Part shown: in pieces, positions 43,253-51,836 of the stretch | Position numbering within the stretch: the first letter of the stretch is position 1 | Layout of the letters: the number at the start of each line of letters is the position of its first letter | Assembly: GCF_017355985.1 (NCBI RefSeq) | Contig: NZ_JAFIQU010000003.1 | Coordinates: 231,884-295,883, forward strand | Source: Arenibaculum pallidiluteum | GTDB lineage: Bacteria; Pseudomonadota; Alphaproteobacteria; Azospirillales; Azospirillaceae | Reading direction: 5' to 3' | DNA length: 64,000 nt | The notes under the pieces: generated by a model | Databases searched by the model: none | What the model was told of the DNA's origin: nothing | Seen by the model: only the letters and a program-made list of their open reading frames with translations | Translations under genes and position numbers: made by a program

Positions 43253-44332
43253 TCATTCCTCGCCGTCGATGAACCGGGCGGTGCGCCGCTGCGCCTCGTC
43301 GTCCGTGAACTGCTGGGGCGGCGACTTCATGAACCAGCTCGACGGGCCGATCAGCGCCCCCCCGATCCCGCGGTCCATGGCCAGCTTGGCGCAACGTACG
43401 GCGTCAATGACCACCCCGGCGGAGTTCGGGCTGTCCCAGACCTCCAGCTTCAGCTCGACGTTCAGCGGCACGTTGCCGAAGGTCGTGCCTTCCAGGCGGA
43501 TATAGGCCCATTTGCGGTCGAGCAGCCAGGGCACGTGATCCGAGGGCCCGACATGGACCTGCTCGGTCGGCAGCGGGGCGCCGAGCTGGCTGGTGACGGC
43601 CTGCGTCTTGGAGATCTTCTTTGAATCCAGGCGCTCGCGCTCCAGCATGTTCAGGAAGTCGGTGTTTCCGCCGAAGTTCAGCTGGTAGGTGCGGTCGACG
43701 CGCACGCCGCGCTCGCGAAAGAGGTTCGTGAGCACCCGATGCACGATGGTGGCGCCGACCTGGGACTTGATGTCGTCGCCGATGATGGGCAGGCGCTTCT
43801 CCTCGAACCTGCGGCGCCATTCGTCGCGCGAGGCGATGAAGACGGGAATGCAGTTGACGAAGCCGCAGCCGGCCTCCAGCGCAGCCTCGGCATAGAAGTG
43901 CGTCGCCTTCTCGGAACCGACCGGCAGGTACGAGACGACGACGTCGGTGCGGGTGCGGCGCAGGATCGCGGCCACGTCCGCGACGGGCCGCTCGCTCTCG
44001 GCGACGACGCCGTCGAGGTACTTGCCGAGCCCATCCAGCGTCGGACCGCGCTCGACGACGACGCCGGTCCTCGGCACCTCGGCGAAGCGCGCAGTGTTGT
44101 TCGGTGCCGCTACGATGGCTTCGGCAAGGTCGAGACCGACCTTCGCGGCGTTGACGTCGAAGGCGGCCGAGATCTCCACGTCACCGACGTGATAGCCGCC
44201 GAGACGGACATGCATCAGCCCGGGCACGTCCTCGTCGTCCGGGGCGTGCCGGTAGAATTCCACCCCCTGGACCAGCGACGAGGCGCAGTTTCCGACGCCG
44301 ACGATCGCAACGCGGACCTTCCTGTCTTTCAA
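43253..44332 (-). CDS. ino1: Inositol-3-phosphate synthase, actinobacterial-type
   Basis: Converts glucose-6-phosphate to myo-inositol-3-phosphate with NAD. The 359-residue protein follows the Mycobacterium-type enzyme closely: [83 protein letters not shown] (20 residues), and [19 protein letters not shown]. The start is a TTG at 44332 with GGAG eight bases upstream, because no in-frame ATG precedes the nucleotide-binding motif. First gene of the seven-gene operon; a 20-bp dyad lies 28 bp upstream. Confidence 0.95.
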   Translation of the reverse strand: MKDRKVRVAIVGVGNCASSLVQGVEFYRHAPDDEDVPGLMHVRLGGYHVGDVEISAAFDVNAAKVGLDLAEAIVAAPNNTARFAEVPRTGVVVERGPTLDGLGKYLDGVVAESERPVADVAAILRRTRTDVVVSYLPVGSEKATHFYAEAALEAGCGFVNCIPVFIASRDEWRRRFEEKRLPIIGDDIKSQVGATIVHRVLTNLFRERGVRVDRTYQLNFGGNTDFLNMLERERLDSKKISKTQAVTSQLGAPLPTEQVHVGPSDHVPWLLDRKWAYIRLEGTTFGNVPLNVELKLEVWDSPNSAGVVIDAVRCAKLAMDRGIGGALIGPSSWFMKSPPQQFTDDEAQRRTARFIDGEE

Positions 44333-44360
44333 GGCATGCGCTCCGTTCTCGTTGTTGGGC

Positions 44361-44380
44361 CATGCCCGGGTCCGGGCATG
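44361..44380. promoter_or_regulatory. Perfect dyad upstream of the inositol operon
   Basis: Nine-base arms CATGCCCGG and CCGGGCATG are separated by GT. It lies 28 bp upstream of the ino1 start and about 235 bp from the divergent Nudix-like gene. A second, 7-bp-arm dyad is at 44430-44450. Operator for an unknown dimeric regulator, or RNA hairpin in the leader. Confidence 0.4.
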
Positions 44381-44614
44381 CCGCCTCCGTCCTTCAGCCC
44401 GCTCGGGCGCCGGTGGCGCGCGCGGGCACCGGGAGCGCAAAGGGCTCCCGAAAGCGAAACCAGTGGCGGTTGTGTATGTTCCGGCTTCCACTGCCCGAGC
44501 TTTTGGCAGTTCGGTCCCGCGAACGGGGTGCCCCCAGCGATGGACTGCCCCTGAGGGCTTGCGGCGGCGCAGCAGAAAGCCGAGCTTTCCCGCTGGCCGC
44601 CGACGAGAGGCATC

Positions 44615-45520
44615 GTGAACATCGACTGGGCCCGTTACGACTGGGGGGCGCGCTACCCCGCCGAACCGATCCTGGACTTGCCGATCCCCGGTGGGTCCGC
44701 ATGGCCGACGGGCCATGTGGTGGTGGTCGACGGTACCACCTCGGACGAGGCCGGCCGGATTCCGCTTCAGCGCCTGCCCGGCCGCTACGCGCTGCCCTCG
44801 CAGCTCGCCCGCGCGACCGAGCCCGCCTTTTCCGCCTTCAAGGCGCGGTACGGCCAGCGCGCCCTCTTCGACGGCAGGATCGTCAAGCTCGTCGCCCGCG
44901 AGGATCGGCTCGCATGGCAGGAGGCGGGCTATTTCGACTATGTCCGCAGCAACCTGCTGCTGGACGAGACGGGGCTTCGCGACGCCGTGCACGCGGCCGG
45001 CCGGCTGGAGCCGCTTGGGGATTCCGTTCTCGCGAACGGCATCGGCCTGAACCTTCAGCTCCTGACCGCCGACGGGCGTCTCGTGGCCCAGCGCCGGGCC
45101 GCGGGGATGGCCGTGTGGCCCGCCGTCTGGGGGCCCGGGGCCGCCGGCATGGCGGAGCCGGTCGACCTCGACGGCGTCGCGCGGCTGTGTGATCTCAGGC
45201 CCTGGCGCGAGATCAACGAGGAGCTCGGCGTACCGGAGGCGGCGCTTGCCGGGGCGCCGATGCGATTCCTCGGCCTGACCCGCGAGCTCGCCCGCGGGGG
45301 ATCGCCCGAGTTGCACTGGGCGATCCGACTGCCGCTGGACGGCGCCGCGCTCTTCGCCGGCCTTGGCCGGGCCCGCGACGGGCACGAGCTCGAAGGGATC
45401 CGCCTTCTCGATCCCGACGATCCCGGACGATCGCTTGATGTCCTGCAGGCGGGCGCCTCGGGCTGCCTGCTGGCGGGATGGGCGCTGCTGCTCAAGGCGG
45501 GAGGGAGCCGGGCCGTCTGA
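44615..45520 (+). CDS. Nudix-like hydrolase with degenerate box
   Basis: A 301-residue protein of unclear family. The segment REINEELGV matches the second half of the Nudix box (REUxEExGU), but the upstream Gx5E part is not in the right place. Residues 135-230 have a Nudix-like order: [20 protein letters not shown], then [12 protein letters not shown] before the box. The N-terminal 130 residues are unrecognised. GTG start at 44615 with GAGAGG upstream. It is divergent from ino1, so it may belong functionally to the inositol operon. Confidence 0.6.
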   Translation: MNIDWARYDWGARYPAEPILDLPIPGGSAWPTGHVVVVDGTTSDEAGRIPLQRLPGRYALPSQLARATEPAFSAFKARYGQRALFDGRIVKLVAREDRLAWQEAGYFDYVRSNLLLDETGLRDAVHAAGRLEPLGDSVLANGIGLNLQLLTADGRLVAQRRAAGMAVWPAVWGPGAAGMAEPVDLDGVARLCDLRPWREINEELGVPEAALAGAPMRFLGLTRELARGGSPELHWAIRLPLDGAALFAGLGRARDGHELEGIRLLDPDDPGRSLDVLQAGASGCLLAGWALLLKAGGSRAV

Positions 45521-45615
45521 GCGCTCCGCGGCCATGAGGCATGCCGACAATCCGCTTGCCAAGCCGTCTGCCCTGAAACATGACTACCGGCCTCGGGCGG
45601 GGCATGGAGGGGACG

Positions 45616-46566
45616 ATGGCGAAGACCTTCGCATCGCAGGGTGATCTTGCGGCCAAGAAGGAGACCTTCACGGAGCTGGCGCCGGGCGTCTACTGCCTGA
45701 CCGCCGAGGGTGACCCGAACTCCGGCGTGATCGTGGGCGAGGATGGCGTCATGGTGATCGACGCTCGCGCCACCCCCGCCATGGCTCAGGGCCTGATCGC
45801 GCGCATCCGGGAAGTCACGGACAAGCCGATCCGCCACGTGGTGCTGACGCACTACCACGCGGTGCGGGTCCTCGGTGCCTCGGCCTACGGGGCCAGCGAG
45901 ATCATCGCCAGCGAGACCACCCGGGACCTGATCGTCGAGCGCGGCGCCCAGGACATGGCCTCCGAGATCCAGCGCTTTCCGCGCCTGTTCCAGGCGGCGG
46001 AAACGATCCCAGGGCTGACCTGGCCGACGCTGACCTTCAGCGACCGCGTCGTGGTCTGGATGGGCGGGCGCGAGGTCCATATCGTCCATGCCGGCCGCGG
46101 ACACACCGCCGGCGACACCGTGGTCTGGCTGCCGCGCGAGAAAGTGATGTTCGCCGGTGATCTCGTCGAATACGGCGCCACGCCTTATTGTGGGGACGCC
46201 TATTTCACGGACTGGCCGGCAACGCTGGACCGGATCCGCGCCTTCGGTGCGACGGCCATGGTCCCCGGGCGCGGCGAAGCGCTGACCACGGCCGAGGCTG
46301 TGGAACGCGCAATCGCCGAGACCCGGGAGTTCCTGGAGGCGCTGACTGCCGTCGTGCGGGACTGCGTCGGCCGTGGCCTGACGCTCGACCGCGTCTTCGC
46401 CGAGGCCATGGAGCGGCTGTCCCCGCGCTTCGGCCATTGGGTGATTTTCCAGCACTGCATGCCCTTTGACGTGTCGCGCTGCTTCGACGAGATGAGCGGG
46501 ATCGTGCATCCCCGCATCTGGACCGCCGAACGCGACCTGGAGATGTGGCGCGCGCTGGAAGGCTGA
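45616..46566 (+). CDS. MBL-fold hydrolase-like protein with altered metal ligands
   Basis: A 316-residue metallo-beta-lactamase-fold protein. Fold markers are present: SGVIVGEDGVMVIDARATP, LTHYHAVRVLGASAYGA, HAGRGHTAGDTVVW and KVMFAGDLVEYG. The HxHxDH motif is HYHAVR, losing the Asp and last His, and the late PGHG reads PGRG. So one metal site is probably lost or rebuilt. No signal peptide. The ATG at 45616 follows GGAGGGG. A degrading or quinoprotein-associated role cannot be inferred. Confidence 0.82.
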   Translation: MAKTFASQGDLAAKKETFTELAPGVYCLTAEGDPNSGVIVGEDGVMVIDARATPAMAQGLIARIREVTDKPIRHVVLTHYHAVRVLGASAYGASEIIASETTRDLIVERGAQDMASEIQRFPRLFQAAETIPGLTWPTLTFSDRVVVWMGGREVHIVHAGRGHTAGDTVVWLPREKVMFAGDLVEYGATPYCGDAYFTDWPATLDRIRAFGATAMVPGRGEALTTAEAVERAIAETREFLEALTAVVRDCVGRGLTLDRVFAEAMERLSPRFGHWVIFQHCMPFDVSRCFDEMSGIVHPRIWTAERDLEMWRALEG

Positions 46567-46598
46567 GCCACCGCGCGAGAATCGCGCGACGGGCCGCC

Positions 46599-46624
46599 GG
46601 AACGCGACGGGCCATCCTCCGGTT
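46599..46624 (+). promoter_or_regulatory. EcfG-like promoter of the DUF4142 gene
   Basis: GGAAC (46599-46603), 17-bp spacer, GGTT (46621-46624): one mismatch from GGAAC-N16/17-CGTT. It lies 56 bp upstream of the GTG start at 46681. Confidence 0.4.
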
Positions 46625-46680
46625 GAGCTGGGACCGCCGTCCCCGAGGACGGCCATTTCCCCGAAACGGAGGGATGTCGC

Positions 46681-47352
46681 GTGACCAGACGAATCCTGCA
46701 GGCGACCGCCATGGCGCTTGCTCTCGCCGCGCCGACGGTTGCCCTGGCCCAGGGTACCGGCAGCACGACCGGGACCATGTCGCAGTCGGGTAGCCAGGCG
46801 AGCTTGTCGGCCCAGGACCAGATCTTCGTGGAGATGGCCACGAGTTCCGACATGTTCGAGGTCCGCTCGAGCCAGCTCGCGCTTCAGCAGAGCCAGCTCC
46901 AGGACGTGCGGCGCTTCGCGCAGCACATGATCCAGGACCACCAGGGGACCTCGCAGCAGCTCGTGCAGATCATCCAGACCCTGGGCGTGCAGCAGCCCAC
47001 GACCATGAAGCCGGAGCTTCAGCAGCGCTTGGCGCAGCTCTCGACGCTTGGGCCGGACACGTTCGACCAGGTCTACATCAACGACCAGGTGATCGCGCAT
47101 CAGGCGGCCGTCGAGGCGTTCCAGCAGCAGGCCAGCATCGGCAGCAACGCCCAACTCAAGAGCTTCGCCGCACAGACGCTGCCCACGCTGCAGCAGCATC
47201 TGGCGGAGGTCACGGGAATGCGTGACATGCTGGTGTCTCAGGGCGGGCCGAACGCAACCGGTGCGGTGTCCCGCGGCATCTCGGGCGCGGGGGGCACGGC
47301 CGGCCAGGGATCCGGCAGCAGCATCCCCGGAACGCAGCAGCCGGCCCGCTAA
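46681..47352 (+). CDS. Periplasmic DUF4142 protein
   Basis: A 223-residue exported protein. Signal peptide with hydrophobic LQATAMALALAAPTVALAQ, then a helical ferritin-like DUF4142 core: SAQDQIFVEMATSSDMFEV, VRRFAQHMIQDHQGTSQQL and AAQTLPTLQQHLAEV. The tail is Gly/Ser-rich and disordered. Family function is unknown and often stress-linked. GTG start. A strong terminator follows and an EcfG-like motif precedes it, so it may be in the general-stress regulon. Confidence 0.88.
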   Translation: MTRRILQATAMALALAAPTVALAQGTGSTTGTMSQSGSQASLSAQDQIFVEMATSSDMFEVRSSQLALQQSQLQDVRRFAQHMIQDHQGTSQQLVQIIQTLGVQQPTTMKPELQQRLAQLSTLGPDTFDQVYINDQVIAHQAAVEAFQQQASIGSNAQLKSFAAQTLPTLQQHLAEVTGMRDMLVSQGGPNATGAVSRGISGAGGTAGQGSGSSIPGTQQPAR

Positions 47353-47366
47353 GCCGAAGCGGGGGC

Positions 47367-47405
47367 GTTCCCCGGGGCAGGGGAGCCCGGGGAACAACCT
47401 CTTTT
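47367..47405 (+). terminator. Intrinsic terminator of the DUF4142 gene
   Basis: A 10-bp stem (47367-47376 with 47386-47395) is followed by AACCTCTTTTT. It lies 14 bp after the stop. Confidence 0.82.
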
Positions 47406-47411
47406 TGCCTC

Positions 47412-47440
47412 TTGCCATCGACCGGTCGGACCCCTATACC
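47412..47440 (+). promoter_or_regulatory. Promoter of the tRNA cluster
   Basis: TTGCCA (47412-47417) and TATACC (47435-47440) are separated by 17 bp. The tRNA-Asn 5' end is at 47452, so the transcript would start only a few bases before it. Confidence 0.65.
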
Positions 47441-47451
47441 GGCGCCTCGCT

Positions 47452-47527
47452 TCCCGGTTAGCTCAGCTGGTAGAGCAGCGGACTGTTAATCCGCGTGTCG
47501 CTGGTTCGAGTCCAGCACCGGGAGCCA
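47452..47527 (+). tRNA. tRNA-Asn (GTT)
   Basis: 76 nt including encoded CCA. Acceptor TCCCGGT pairs with ACCGGGA, D-loop AGCTGGTAGAG, anticodon GTT in loop CTGTTAA, T-loop GGTTCGAGTCC. First of four adjacent tRNA genes. Confidence 0.97.
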
Positions 47528-47531
47528 GAGT

Positions 47532-47606
47532 GCCGGTTTAGCTCAGTGGTAGAGCATCCGCTTCGTAAGCGGCAGGTCGTCAGTTCAAATCTGACAACCG
47601 GCACCA
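47532..47606 (+). tRNA. tRNA-Thr (CGT)
   Basis: 75 nt with encoded CCA. Acceptor GCCGGTT/AACCGGC; anticodon CGT in loop TTCGTAA, decoding ACG; T-loop AGTTCAAATCT. Five bp after tRNA-Asn. Confidence 0.97.
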
Positions 47607-47609
47607 TGT

Positions 47610-47684
47610 GCGGGCGTAGCTCAGGGGTAGAGCACAACCTTGCCAAGGTTGGGGTCGAGGGTTCGAATCCCTTCGCCCGCTCCA
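47610..47684 (+). tRNA. tRNA-Gly (GCC)
   Basis: 75 nt with encoded CCA. Acceptor GCGGGCG/CGCCCGC; anticodon GCC in loop TTGCCAA; T-loop GGTTCGAATCC. Confidence 0.97.
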
Positions 47685-47699
47685 TCTCGCGATGGGGCC

Positions 47700-47774
<75 letters not shown>

Positions 47775-47808
47775 CGCCGGGAAGGATCCGGCCTTCTCAC
47801 CCGTCCTG

Positions 47809-47961
47809 TCAGTCGTCGGAATTCAGCGGGTTGCTTTCGTCCGGACCGCGCTTCTCGTCCTCGGGGCCCACGATGCGCTGCCCGGGACCGGGGCCGGGCC
47901 TGCCCTCGTGTTCCCCGGTGCCGTCGTCGGGCATGTCCTGGACGTGGCGCTGATCGCTCAT
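47809..47961 (-). CDS. Small hydrophilic hypothetical protein, 50 residues
   Basis: ATG at 47961 has GGAGG four bases upstream. The product (MSDQRHVQDMPDDGTGEHEG start, GPEDEKRGPDESNPLNSDD end) is strongly acidic, Gly/Pro-rich and probably disordered. No family recognised. The excellent ribosome-binding site is the main support. It is transcribed toward the tRNA cluster. Confidence 0.5.
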   Translation of the reverse strand: MSDQRHVQDMPDDGTGEHEGRPGPGPGQRIVGPEDEKRGPDESNPLNSDD

Positions 47962-48002
47962 GATGCCTCCTGCTGCTTGCCGCCGGAACCAACAGCCAGA
48001 GG

Positions 48003-48587
48003 TCATTCCCGTTGCGCGGGCAGATCGACGGCAACCGGACCGGTCCGGTGCGCTGGATGCCAATGGCGGTCCAGCGGCCCTCCGGGGCCATGGATGGGGT
48101 CCGCGTCCGGCAGCGCGACACGCGGAATCGTGCGCAGTGCGCGCTCCCGCTCGTCCGGCCGGCCGGTGCGCATGTCGGGGCTTTGGCCGACGGGATAGGC
48201 GCCGACGACCAGGAAATCCGACGTGCTGCCGAGATTGCGGTGCGCGACCCCGGCCGGGATCACCACGGCATCTCCGGGACGGATGGTGACCGTCACGCCG
48301 CCCTCGCCGCCGAAGATCAGCTGGGCTTCCCCCGCCGCGACGCCCAGCACCTCATGCGCCTCGGCGTGATAGTGATGATAGGGGAAGACGCCGTCGCGCC
48401 AGGTTCCATGCCAGCCGTTCCGGGTGAAGGCCCGCTCGAAGGCCGAGGCGCGGGCCTCCGTGTCGTGCTCGGGCATCGTGGCCCGGTAGAGCAGGAGGGG
48501 CAGGGCGGCGTTGTTGGGAAAGATCCCGTCGTCGGGCAGGAAGTGCTTCTCGGCTGCGACGTAGGTCTGCGGGACGGCGCGGTCCAT
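48003..48587 (-). CDS. Cupin-domain protein
   Basis: A 194-residue cupin. Metal-binding motif 1 is HHYHAEAHEVLGVAAGEAQL (20 residues) and motif 2 GDAVVIPAGVAHRN, so a His/Glu metal site is likely. It resembles the YjlB-type cupins. Enzyme or binding role unknown. The C-terminal 30 residues are polar. ATG at 48587; transcribed in the same direction as the upstream Lrp regulator gene, 43 bp after it. Confidence 0.85.
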   Translation of the reverse strand: MDRAVPQTYVAAEKHFLPDDGIFPNNAALPLLLYRATMPEHDTEARASAFERAFTRNGWHGTWRDGVFPYHHYHAEAHEVLGVAAGEAQLIFGGEGGVTVTIRPGDAVVIPAGVAHRNLGSTSDFLVVGAYPVGQSPDMRTGRPDERERALRTIPRVALPDADPIHGPGGPLDRHWHPAHRTGPVAVDLPAQRE

Positions 48588-48630
48588 GATCGTTTCTCCG
48601 CGGTGGCTCGCACATAACAGGCGGCGCGGC

Positions 48631-49074
48631 TCAACGTTCGACCTTGGTGCTCAGCACGATGGACGAAGTCGTCCGTTCCACGCCCTGAATGTGGCCGATC
48701 CGGTCCAGGATCTCGTCTATCCTCCAGGTCTTCTCGGCGCAGATCCGGGCGAGCAGGTCGTACTGCCCGCTGACGGCGTGCAGCGCGCGAAGCTCCGGGA
48801 TCGCCTTCAGGGCGCGGACGACCCGGTCCGCGAGCTTCGGGTTGATGGACAGCATAACATAGGCGGTGATCAGCTCCGCGTCGGGCTCGGCGGCCATCCG
48901 CACGGTGTAGCCGGAGATCACGCCATCCCGCTCCATCCGGTCGAGCCGGTCCTGCAGGGTGCTGCGCGCGATGCCGAGCTTGCGTGCCAGCGAGGCCGCC
49001 GGCTCGCGCGCGTTCGCCGTCAGAAGGGCCAGCAGGGCCCGGTCGATCTCGTCCAGTCGGCGATTCGTCGTCAT
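48631..49074 (-). CDS. Lrp/AsnC-family transcriptional regulator
   Basis: A 147-residue regulator. N-terminal winged HTH (LDEIDRALLALLTANAREPA, LARKLGIARSTLQDRLDRME) and C-terminal RAM/AsnC effector domain (AYVMLSINPKLADRVVRAL, VSGQYDLLARICAE). It is divergent from a lysine-degradation-type operon and probably controls it in response to an amino acid. The ATG at 49074 is used; 49083 is an equally possible in-frame ATG. A 12-bp palindrome ACGGCCGGCCGT at 49094-49105 lies in the shared control region. Confidence 0.88.
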   Translation of the reverse strand: MTTNRRLDEIDRALLALLTANAREPAASLARKLGIARSTLQDRLDRMERDGVISGYTVRMAAEPDAELITAYVMLSINPKLADRVVRALKAIPELRALHAVSGQYDLLARICAEKTWRIDEILDRIGHIQGVERTTSSIVLSTKVER

Positions 49075-49184
49075 GTCCGGCATTCTGCCGGAAACGGCCG
49101 GCCGTGTCGGCACCTTGCTCGCTTCGACCCGGCGCATGCCCGCGTCAGCATGGCACGAGACCGTGAACTTGATGGGGGACGGAC

Positions 49185-50261
49185 ATGGCCGTGACCAAGG
49201 TGCTGCTGCTGGGCGGCGGCAAGATCGGCGCGATGATCACCGAGATGCTGGCGGGATGCGGGGACTACGCCGTGACCGTGGCGGACCGCGATCCCCGGGC
49301 GCTCGAGCGTGTCGCGCGGGCGGGGATCGCGGCCCGCGCCATTGATGTCGCCGATCCCTCCGTCCTGGCCGGGCTTGTGCCGGGCCACTGGGCCGTGCTC
49401 TCGGCCTGCCCCTACACGCTGACGCCCGTGATCGCCGAGGCGGCCAGGGCGGGGGGCGCCCACTACTTCGACCTGACCGAGGACGTCGGGAGCACGCGCC
49501 ACGTGAAGGAGCTGGCGAAGGACGCGGATACCGCCTTCGTCCCGCAATGCGGGCTGGCGCCGGGCTTCATTTCGATTGTCGCGCATGACCTCGCACAGCG
49601 CTTCGAGACCGTCCACAACGTCCACATGCGCGTGGGGGCGCTGCCGCTCTATCCCTCCAATAAGCTGAAGTACAACCTCACCTGGAGCACGGACGGGCTG
49701 ATCAACGAGTACTGCAATCCCTGCGAGGCGATCGTCGACGGCGAGCTGCGCGAGGTGATGCCGCTGGAGGGCGACGAGGACTTCGCGCTGGACGGCATCG
49801 CCTACGAGGGCTTCAACACCTCGGGCGGGCTCGGGACGCTGTGCGAGACGCTGCAGGGGCGCGTCCGCAATCTCGACTACAAGACCGTACGCTATCCCGG
49901 GCACCGCGAGATCATCCGGCTCCTGATCCGCGACCTGCGCCTTGGAGAGCGCCGCCACATCCTGAAGGACGTGCTCGAGACCGCGGTTCCCATGACGCTC
50001 CAGGACGTGGTGCTGGTCTTCGTGACCGTGAGCGGGATCCGGGACGGCCAGCTCAGCCAGGAGAGCTTCGCAAAGAAGGTTTATGCCAAGGAGATCGCCG
50101 GGCGGACCTGGAGCGCCATTCAGGTCACGACCGCCGCCGGCATCTGCGCGATGGTCGACCTGACGAGGGCGGCCAGCCTTCCGCAGCACGGCTTCGTGCG
50201 GCAGGAGCAGGCGCGCCTCGACGACTTCCTTGCCAACCGTTTCGGACGGCACTACGCCTAG
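49185..50261 (+). CDS. Saccharopine dehydrogenase-family protein, probable L-lysine 6-dehydrogenase
   Basis: A 358-residue NAD(P)-dependent enzyme. N-terminal Rossmann motif LLGGGKIGAMITEML, then ACPYTLTPVIAEAARAGGAH and YFDLTEDVGSTRHV, CGLAPGFISIVAHDL, all typical of short saccharopine/lysine dehydrogenases. With an AmaB-like aldehyde dehydrogenase next to it, oxidation of lysine to allysine/piperideine-6-carboxylate is the likely reaction. It lacks the C-terminal extension of true saccharopine reductases. ATG at 49185 follows GGGGGA. Confidence 0.82.
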   Translation: MAVTKVLLLGGGKIGAMITEMLAGCGDYAVTVADRDPRALERVARAGIAARAIDVADPSVLAGLVPGHWAVLSACPYTLTPVIAEAARAGGAHYFDLTEDVGSTRHVKELAKDADTAFVPQCGLAPGFISIVAHDLAQRFETVHNVHMRVGALPLYPSNKLKYNLTWSTDGLINEYCNPCEAIVDGELREVMPLEGDEDFALDGIAYEGFNTSGGLGTLCETLQGRVRNLDYKTVRYPGHREIIRLLIRDLRLGERRHILKDVLETAVPMTLQDVVLVFVTVSGIRDGQLSQESFAKKVYAKEIAGRTWSAIQVTTAAGICAMVDLTRAASLPQHGFVRQEQARLDDFLANRFGRHYA

Positions 50262-50329
50262 CCGCGTTTCGACTGCCGCGGGCCAGGTCCCCGCGGGCAG
50301 AGGCGCGCATCGACGGAGGGGTACACCCC

Positions 50330-51835
50330 ATGAAGCTCCAGGACATTATCGCAGCCCTCGATCTCGATCCGGCCCTTTTGGAAGGCGGGACGCTGGAGGT
50401 TCGCAGCCCCATCGACGGCGCGCTGATCGGCCGCCTCCGTGAGGACACGGCCGACGAGGTCGATGCGAAGATCGGCCGTGCCGCCGAGGCCTTCCGCGCT
50501 TGGCGCGACGTGCCGGCGCCGCGACGTGGCGAGCTGGTCCGGCTTTTCGGCGAGGAGCTGCGGGCGAACAAGCAGGCGCTGGGCGCACTGGTCACCCTGG
50601 AATGCGGGAAGTCGATCCAGGAGGGATGGGGCGAGGTCCAGGAGATGATCGACATCTGCGACTTCGCCGTCGGCCTGTCGCGCCAGCTCTACGGCCTGAC
50701 CATTGCCTCCGAGCGGGCCGGGCACCGGATGTCCGAGTCCTGGCACCCACTGGGCGTCTGCGGCATCATCTCGGCATTCAACTTCCCGGTCGCGGTCTGG
50801 TCCTGGAACGCGGCGCTGGCGCTGGTGTGCGGCGATCCCTGCGTGTGGAAGCCCTCGGAGAAGACGCCGGTCACCGCGCTTGCCTGCCAGGCGCTGCTCG
50901 AACGCGCGATGGCGCGGTTCGGCGGCGCGCCGGAGGGGCTGTCCTCGGTCGTGGTGGGTGGTCGTGCCGTCGGCGAGCAGCTCGTGGACGACCGGCGCGT
51001 GGCGCTGGTCAGCGCCACGGGCTCGACCCGAATGGGCCGCGAGGTCGGCCCGCGGCTCGCGCGGCGCTTCGCCCGCTCGATCCTGGAGCTCGGCGGCAAC
51101 AACGCGATGATCGTGGCGCCCTCGGCCGATCTGGAGCTGGCCGTCCGTGCGATCCTGTTCGCGGCGGTCGGCACCGCAGGCCAGCGCTGCACCTCGCTGC
51201 GGCGCCTGATCGTGCACGAGAGTGTCTACGACCGCCTGGTGCCGCGCCTGCAGGCCGCCTACAGCCAGATCCGCATCGGCGATCCGCTGGAGCAGGCGAA
51301 CCTCGTCGGTCCGCTGATCGACCGTGACGCCTTCCAGGGGATGATGCATGCCCTCGCACGCGCCCGGGAGGAACGCGGCCGCGTGCTGGCCGGCGGCGAG
51401 CGCGTGCTGCCCGAGAAGGGGCCCGACGCCTACTACGTCTCTCCGGCGCTGGTCGAGATGCCGGCGCAGACCGAGGTCGTGCGCCACGAGACCTTCGCGC
51501 CGATCCTCTACGTCATGCGCTACCGCGACTTCGACGAGGCCGTGCAGGTCCAGAACGACGTCCCGCAGGGGCTCTCCTCCTGCATCTTCACCACCGACCT
51601 GCGCGAGGCCGAGCGCTTCCTCTCGGCGGCGGGCTCGGACTGCGGCATCGCCAACGTCAACATCGGACCCTCGGGCGCCGAGATCGGTGGCGCCTTCGGG
51701 GGCGAGAAGGAAACGGGGGGCGGGCGCGAATCGGGATCGGATTCCTGGAAGGCCTATATGCGCCGGCAGACCGCGACGGTGAACTACTCCAACGCGCTAC
51801 CGCTGGCCCAGGGCATCAAGTTCGAGACGATCTGA
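50330..51835 (+). CDS. Aldehyde dehydrogenase, AmaB-like (piperideine-6-carboxylate dehydrogenase)
   Basis: A 501-residue ALDH. Active-site signs: SAFNFPVAVWSWN, the Glu motif LELGGNNAMIV, catalytic Cys in GTAGQRCTSLRRL, and ESGSDSWKAYMRRQTATVNY (20 residues) near the C-terminus, which matches ALDH7/AmaB. The C-terminal FNYS-type end supports P6C oxidation to 2-aminoadipate. The ATG at 50330 is 68 bp after the dehydrogenase; both are in one operon with the next gene. Confidence 0.9.
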   Translation: MKLQDIIAALDLDPALLEGGTLEVRSPIDGALIGRLREDTADEVDAKIGRAAEAFRAWRDVPAPRRGELVRLFGEELRANKQALGALVTLECGKSIQEGWGEVQEMIDICDFAVGLSRQLYGLTIASERAGHRMSESWHPLGVCGIISAFNFPVAVWSWNAALALVCGDPCVWKPSEKTPVTALACQALLERAMARFGGAPEGLSSVVVGGRAVGEQLVDDRRVALVSATGSTRMGREVGPRLARRFARSILELGGNNAMIVAPSADLELAVRAILFAAVGTAGQRCTSLRRLIVHESVYDRLVPRLQAAYSQIRIGDPLEQANLVGPLIDRDAFQGMMHALARAREERGRVLAGGERVLPEKGPDAYYVSPALVEMPAQTEVVRHETFAPILYVMRYRDFDEAVQVQNDVPQGLSSCIFTTDLREAERFLSAAGSDCGIANVNIGPSGAEIGGAFGGEKETGGGRESGSDSWKAYMRRQTATVNYSNALPLAQGIKFETI

Positions 51836-51836
51836 C

